DNA of 10,879 bases. Source: Phoronis ovalis (lineage: Eukaryota; Phoronida; Phoronidae). The stretch covers positions 1 through 10,879 of the forward strand of contig JAOXYB010058879.1 in NCBI GenBank assembly GCA_028565635.1, read 5' to 3'. Positions 7,868 through 10,879 of the stretch are shown one piece after another; within the stretch, counting starts at the first letter, position 1, and each line of letters begins with the position of its first letter. The notes beneath the pieces are model-generated. The model saw only the letters and a list, made by a program, of their open reading frames with translations. It did not search any database and was not told the DNA's origin. The translations under genes and the position numbers were made by a program.

Positions 7868-8349
7868 CCAGTCTGAATAAATCCATCCGTTAGTGTTCCG
7901 TGCCTTCCCAACTAACGCCTGGGCTTCACCATGGTCAATTTCTGTCATTTCCCTTCAATTTAACAAGAGCGAAATAATTACAACATTAACCTTTGCCAAC
8001 CGAGATAAGCCTTTCTCTCTGCGTGATCCATCGTCGCCTACCACACGTCTATTCAATCATTATGACTCATTCTGAATAGGTAACACCGGGAGCTTGCTTT
8101 TTGCTTAGCGGACTATAGATAAACTCTGGCAGTACAGCATGTGTCTGATCGACCCATACACGCTTAGTCCACTGTTATACCTATTAATGTAAGCTGCAAT
8201 TTGGTTGGTGTCAAGACTTTCGTGGCACTTTATATACAGGGATTATCGTTTTTCTGCTTTTCGAGATAGTAAACAACAACTGACTATGGTGAAGCCCAGA
8301 CGTTAGTTGAGAAGGTACGGAACACTAACGCATGGATTTATTCAGACTG
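7868..8349. mobile_element. Non-autonomous DNA transposon (MITE) with 69 bp terminal inverted repeats
   Basis: Bases 7869-7937 and 8281-8349 are reverse complements at 64 of 69 positions. The ends read CAGTCTGAATAAATCCAT inward from each side. An 8 bp direct repeat ACTGTAAA flanks the element (7860-7867 and 8350-8357), a probable target site duplication; on the left one extra C separates it from the TIR. An 8 bp duplication with CAG-starting ends suggests a hAT-like family, but P or Merlin elements also make 8 bp duplications. The 343 bp interior has no transposase; its 60-codon frame (7893-8075) begins in the TIR and is not a recognised protein. The element must have been mobilised by an enzyme encoded elsewhere. 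It lies within an older repeat copy. Confidence 0.85.
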
Positions 8350-8880
8350 ACTGTAAATATACTGATTAATGATAAGCTCTTATTGTTCTGTTTATTTTCA
8401 AACGCCACTACTGCTCCGCGGTAAAGAGTTCTTTAAACTTTCAAATTCAGAGTAGCTGTTGACTTTAAACTTATTATTGCATTAAATTTTAGACTTTATT
8501 TCAAGGCAGTCATGCATTTCGTATTTTGCATGTCAGTGCTTTATGTTATATCTACTACAAATGAGCCTTATACATTGGAACCCACACCGAAAATATGATG
8601 CAATCTTTCTGATTACTGTATAAGTTACGTATTCCTTATAAAGTGTGAGTAAGTTAATCAAACGTGAGTTGCAACCTTATAAGTAACTAGATAACTTCTT
8701 CGCAAAGGCTGCTATTGACTTTAATAAACGATACATGATCTCTAAATGACATCATTTTTGAACTTTCCAGCAAATAGTAGAAATTCCTTGCTTCGGGACT
8801 TTTGATGTCGATATGTCCTCCTTGACTTCTTGATGCCTCTAAATGCATACAGCTAGCTACTTTCTGAGAATTTCATGCCA
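8350..8880. other. Non-coding interval, nothing recognised
   Basis: After the right edge of the DNA element the sequence may briefly continue the interrupted repeat (8350-8370). The rest has no open frames of note, RNA genes or conserved coding words. Confidence 0.4.
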
Positions 8881-9470
8881 TTTTAAGATTTTAAACTTTT
8901 GCCTTCTAGATGATCTTTTGATCTCAAGCTCAGCTCTCTCTATCAACTCTGAGGTTGTCATGTGTCAAATTACAAGACTTCTGGACTAACTGTTACAACT
9001 TACAGCATGTTTCTTCCATAAAAGTAATAAAAATACTAAAAATAAATTTCACCATTTTAATACCTAAATATTCTCAATAAAATTTGTATTACCTGATACT
9101 CTCATTTTGAGCAATTTCGAGCAATGACTTCGAGGTCCTCCAATGCCTACCACGGAGATGTCACACTCATACCTCAAGTGCCATGTCTATAACTGCAACC
9201 GTCTTCGAGATATAGTTTAGTGAAAACTGGAAGGTTAATTGAAGAGATGCCAAAAATTTGAAAATCACGTGTTAGTATCGAAATATTCTCAAGGTCATAA
9301 AAATTACCTCGTTTTAACTCTAAACAACAATTTTTGAACACTGAGCATTTTTTTAAGTTTAGGCTTTGACATTGAAATGATCTTTTAACCTCAAGGTCAA
9401 CCAACAATGGCTTACTCTACCTAGCTGTAACTGTCTTTGAGATATAGCTTGCTGATAATTGGAGAAAAGA
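8880..9470. repeat. Decayed internally repeated block
   Basis: TGATCTTTTGATCTCAAGCTCA (8911 onward) resembles TGATCTTTTAACCTCAAGGTCA (9378 onward). ACTGCAACCGTCTTCGAGATATAGTTT (9189 onward) resembles ACTGTCTTTGAGATATAGCTT followed by ATAATTGGA (9429 onward). The second pair is about 240 bp apart, with roughly three quarters of bases identical. The block appears to be an old tandem or dispersed repeat with CTCAAGGTCA-type words. The minus-strand frames at 9174-9407 and 9359-9577 fall within it and are not recognised. Confidence 0.45.
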
Positions 9471-9714
9471 AGAACAAAGAAAAACATGCAAAACCAATAG
9501 GTTATTCCCTTATAGGTGTTACCCTTATAAATGCAGGTTACCGAGTTGCTTAGATATAAGTTATTGAGATTTGACATTGTAAACTTTAACGCGCTATAGT
9601 CTAGATGCGCACAATTTTTTCTTCAGCGGTTTATCCACGACTGCGTACTAATATCTCATAGAGCAAATAGAGCGATATTTTACTGTATTCAAATTCCGTT
9701 TATGCTTTGTGCAG

Positions 9715-9886
9715 GTAATGTTCACCAATTGGATGGTATCAGACCATACATAACTTTTACGAAGTGGGCAAAGGAAAATGGTGATGTTTTTGCTATCAAA
9801 TTGTTAAATCAAGATACTGTTGTCATTAACAGCGCCGAGGTAGCTCGTGAAGCCCTTGTCAGTAATGGAACGGCGTTTTCAGGAAG
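9715..9886 (+). pseudogene. Cytochrome P450 (clan 2-like) second exon
   Basis: P450s are haem mono-oxygenases on the ER membrane; this exon encodes the N-terminal helix A and beta-1 region. After the acceptor TTTGTGCAG (ending 9714) the bases GT complete a Gly codon. The next 56 codons read NVHQLDGIRPYITFTKWAKE, then NGDVFAIKLLNQDTVVINSA and EVAREALVSNGTAFSG, followed by AG of an Arg codon. This matches the GN-x-x-QLD...F-x-x-WAK-x-(Y/N)G-(P/D)VF...V-(V/I)-(L/I)N...A-x-EAL...FSGR pattern of CYP2/CYP1/CYP17-like enzymes. The next exon starts with one base and PHFYRAG, so FSGR-P spans the join as in the family. The expected donor after GGAAG should begin GT, but the bases are ATACAT. Canonical GT sites further on (9897, 9912) give early stops on joining to 10156. 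The exon is marked as a pseudogene for that reason, although its own reading frame is clean. Taken to the TAG at 9915, the frame yields only a truncated peptide. Confidence 0.75.
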
Positions 9887-10155
9887 ATACATAACAGTAC
9901 AGAATAGCTTAAGTTAGATTACATGTTGCTATATATAGCGTGTTTTTTTCGATAAAAACACAATTAATACTATATAATTATGTATACAGTGACGTCTTGA
10001 CTTTATGTTGCTTGACTGCACGTCTAAGATGTAACAAGCAGAATTTTTTTTTTAAAAATACAGATACGGGATTCGTTGCGATATGACACAAAAATATTTG
10101 TTGCCACAATATTGAAATATATATGTGTACATTAAGACTCATAAATTTGTTTCAG
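9887..10155 (+). other. P450 intron with non-canonical 5' end
   Basis: This 269 bp interval, beginning ATACATAACA and ending TTTGTTTCAG, separates two P450 exons whose reading phases fit only at these borders. The acceptor is normal. The 5' end lacks GT and does not match the U12 AT-AC donor (ATATCCTT). A small hairpin, GTGTTTTT/AAAAACAC, lies at 9940-9961, and a second AT-rich stretch follows. Confidence 0.55.
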
Positions 10156-10285
10156 GCCACATTTTTATCGAGCTGGTTTTCTTTTGTATAACGGCAATAG
10201 CATCGGATTCCAAACGTACATTCTTAACAGTGTACACCTAAGAAAGGTCACTCACTCTGTGTTGAAGAGCTATGGTGTTGGAATG
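10156..10285 (+). pseudogene. Cytochrome P450 third exon (B-C region) lacking the helix-C Trp
   Basis: After TTTGTTTCAG a single G completes Arg. The next 43 codons read PHFYRAGFLLYNGNSIGFQT, then YILNSVHLRKVTHSVLKSYG and VGM. The donor ATG|GTGATG closes the exon in phase 0; without splicing the frame stops at 10301. The order GF-x-x-Y-(4)-S-x-x-x-R-K-x-x-HS-x-L-x-x-YG aligns without gaps to helix C of CYP2/CYP1-like enzymes, F-(G/A)-D-Y-S-P-x-W-K-x-x-RK-x-x-HS-A-L-x-x-YG. The Trp of the WxxxR motif, which with Arg contacts a haem propionate, is Ser here (AGT, 10229-10231), while the Arg is kept. That is unusual for an active P450. The catalytic I helix, ExxR and the haem-binding Cys would lie beyond the window. 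Confidence 0.72.
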
Positions 10286-10879
10286 GTGATGTATAGTTTA
10301 TAGATACATGTATTCCATACAAAATAATGTTTACATATTAAAGTAAGCTGGCATATTGATACTTTTGATTTCCACTAAATAGTAACGTGTTGTCTTCTAG
10401 TCCAATTTTAATGAAATATAAAGTTTAGTCACAAATAAAGATAATTATGTCTCATGCCTATTCTCAAATGTTCATGCAGGGTAAACCAATACACTTTTTG
10501 CTTAGCCTTATAACAGGCAATAAGGGGGAATTGGTGACATATTGGTGATTTGCTACCTTGGAAATAATACCATCAATTTTTCACAAAACAGGATATCACT
10601 TTGTGCGAAATCGTACCCACTTTCAAATAAAAAGTTCCCCATGATCGTAAGGGGGGGGGGGGGGGAGAAAAAGAAAAGAGAAAAAATGCTCAATCATACA
10701 CTCGGGACTAACCTTAATTATGATCAGCAACTCGTTTTTTGGGAAAGCAACTACTATATTTAATAAATGATCCTTTAATATTAATTAAGGTAAATAGCTT
10801 AACATACAGAGGGCGCTGTTGCGACACCGTTCTGTAACAGGCTGACTAACTGCAGATTCACAGGAGGTTTATTATTTTC
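10286..10879. other. Downstream interval with a weak exon candidate and a 15-G run
   Basis: No convincing next P450 exon is visible. At 10480, after TTCATGCAG, the frame reads GKPIHFLLSLITGNKG before a stop near 10546. P450s of this type often have GKPI-like words about 25-30 residues after the helix-C exon, but the residues between are missing, so this is weak. A run of 15 G's lies at 10651-10665, followed by an A/G-rich tract to about 10685. At 10807-10819 the word CAGAGGGCGCTGT contains a CTCF-like AGRGGGCGCTG core with a poor 5' half. The 73-codon frame at 10542-10763 runs through the G tract and is not credible. Confidence 0.4.

Noticed and set aside
7893-8075. 60-codon frame inside the DNA element as a transposase fragment
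   Set aside because: It begins within the left TIR and shows no catalytic or zinc-finger motif.
9702-9714. ATG at 9702 as the P450 start codon
   Set aside because: It lies in the acceptor tract just before CAG and would give a protein without a membrane anchor or proline hinge.
10651-10665. Poly-G run as a functional G-quadruplex
   Set aside because: A single homopolymer of 15 G's without spaced G-tracts; more simply a slippage tract, and its exact length may be a sequencing uncertainty.
1-10879. Prokaryotic systems (operons, CRISPR, RBS, terminators), tRNA or rRNA genes
   Set aside because: Spliced animal genes and AT-rich non-coding sequence throughout; no B-box or cloverleaf, repeat-spacer array or rRNA core seen.

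Overview
This is an AT-rich, intron-rich animal genomic window with short exons, canonical GT-AG introns and many decayed repeats. No bacterial operon, CRISPR array, rRNA or tRNA is visible. The two recognisable gene families are an AQP8-type aquaporin and a clan-2-like microsomal cytochrome P450. The repeat content (foldbacks, a short element with long terminal inverted repeats, decayed tandem repeats) fits a marine invertebrate, most likely a mollusc such as a bivalve. The taxon is an inference; the sequence does not prove it.

Layout. 1-1367 holds a GC-richer segment without a recognised gene (about 1-230), then AT-rich sequence that is probably an intron of the aquaporin gene. 1368-3404 carries the last four coding exons of the aquaporin on the + strand (1368-1494, 2248-2459, 3097-3246, 3347-3404). 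They join in frame into 181 complete residues with both NPA motifs and a stop codon. The first exons (TM1, TM2) lie upstream, outside the window or unrecognised. 3405-about 3960 is the probable 3' UTR and flank, with AATAAA signals. 4130-4644 holds an old repeat copy and a ~100 bp foldback. 4683-4803 looks like the N-terminal exon of a P450 (hydrophobic anchor, then the proline hinge PGPTPLPVI). 4804-9714 is a long interval with no recognised gene but several repeats: a GCTCGC-type repeat with a poly-C run, two further copies of the 4130 repeat, a 0.48 kb non-autonomous DNA element with 69 bp TIRs and a probable 8 bp target duplication, and a decayed repeat at 8880-9470. 9715-9886 and 10156-10285 are two more P450 exons, covering the region up to helix C.

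Main result. The aquaporin looks intact and functional. The P450 looks like a decaying gene. Its N-terminal exon needs a frameshift. Its first donor lacks one G at the position that phase requires. The second donor reads AT where GT is expected. The helix-C tryptophan of the WxxxR motif is Ser. The exons are otherwise free of stops, so the decay looks recent, or the gene is unusually divergent. A second item worth checking is a 30 bp in-frame echo of aquaporin exon sequence (AVLAVLYVLS against PVLALLYVVS), preceded by an AG, in the intron just upstream of the real exon.

I see no undescribed multi-gene system here. The two genes are neighbours on the same strand, with no sign that they work together.
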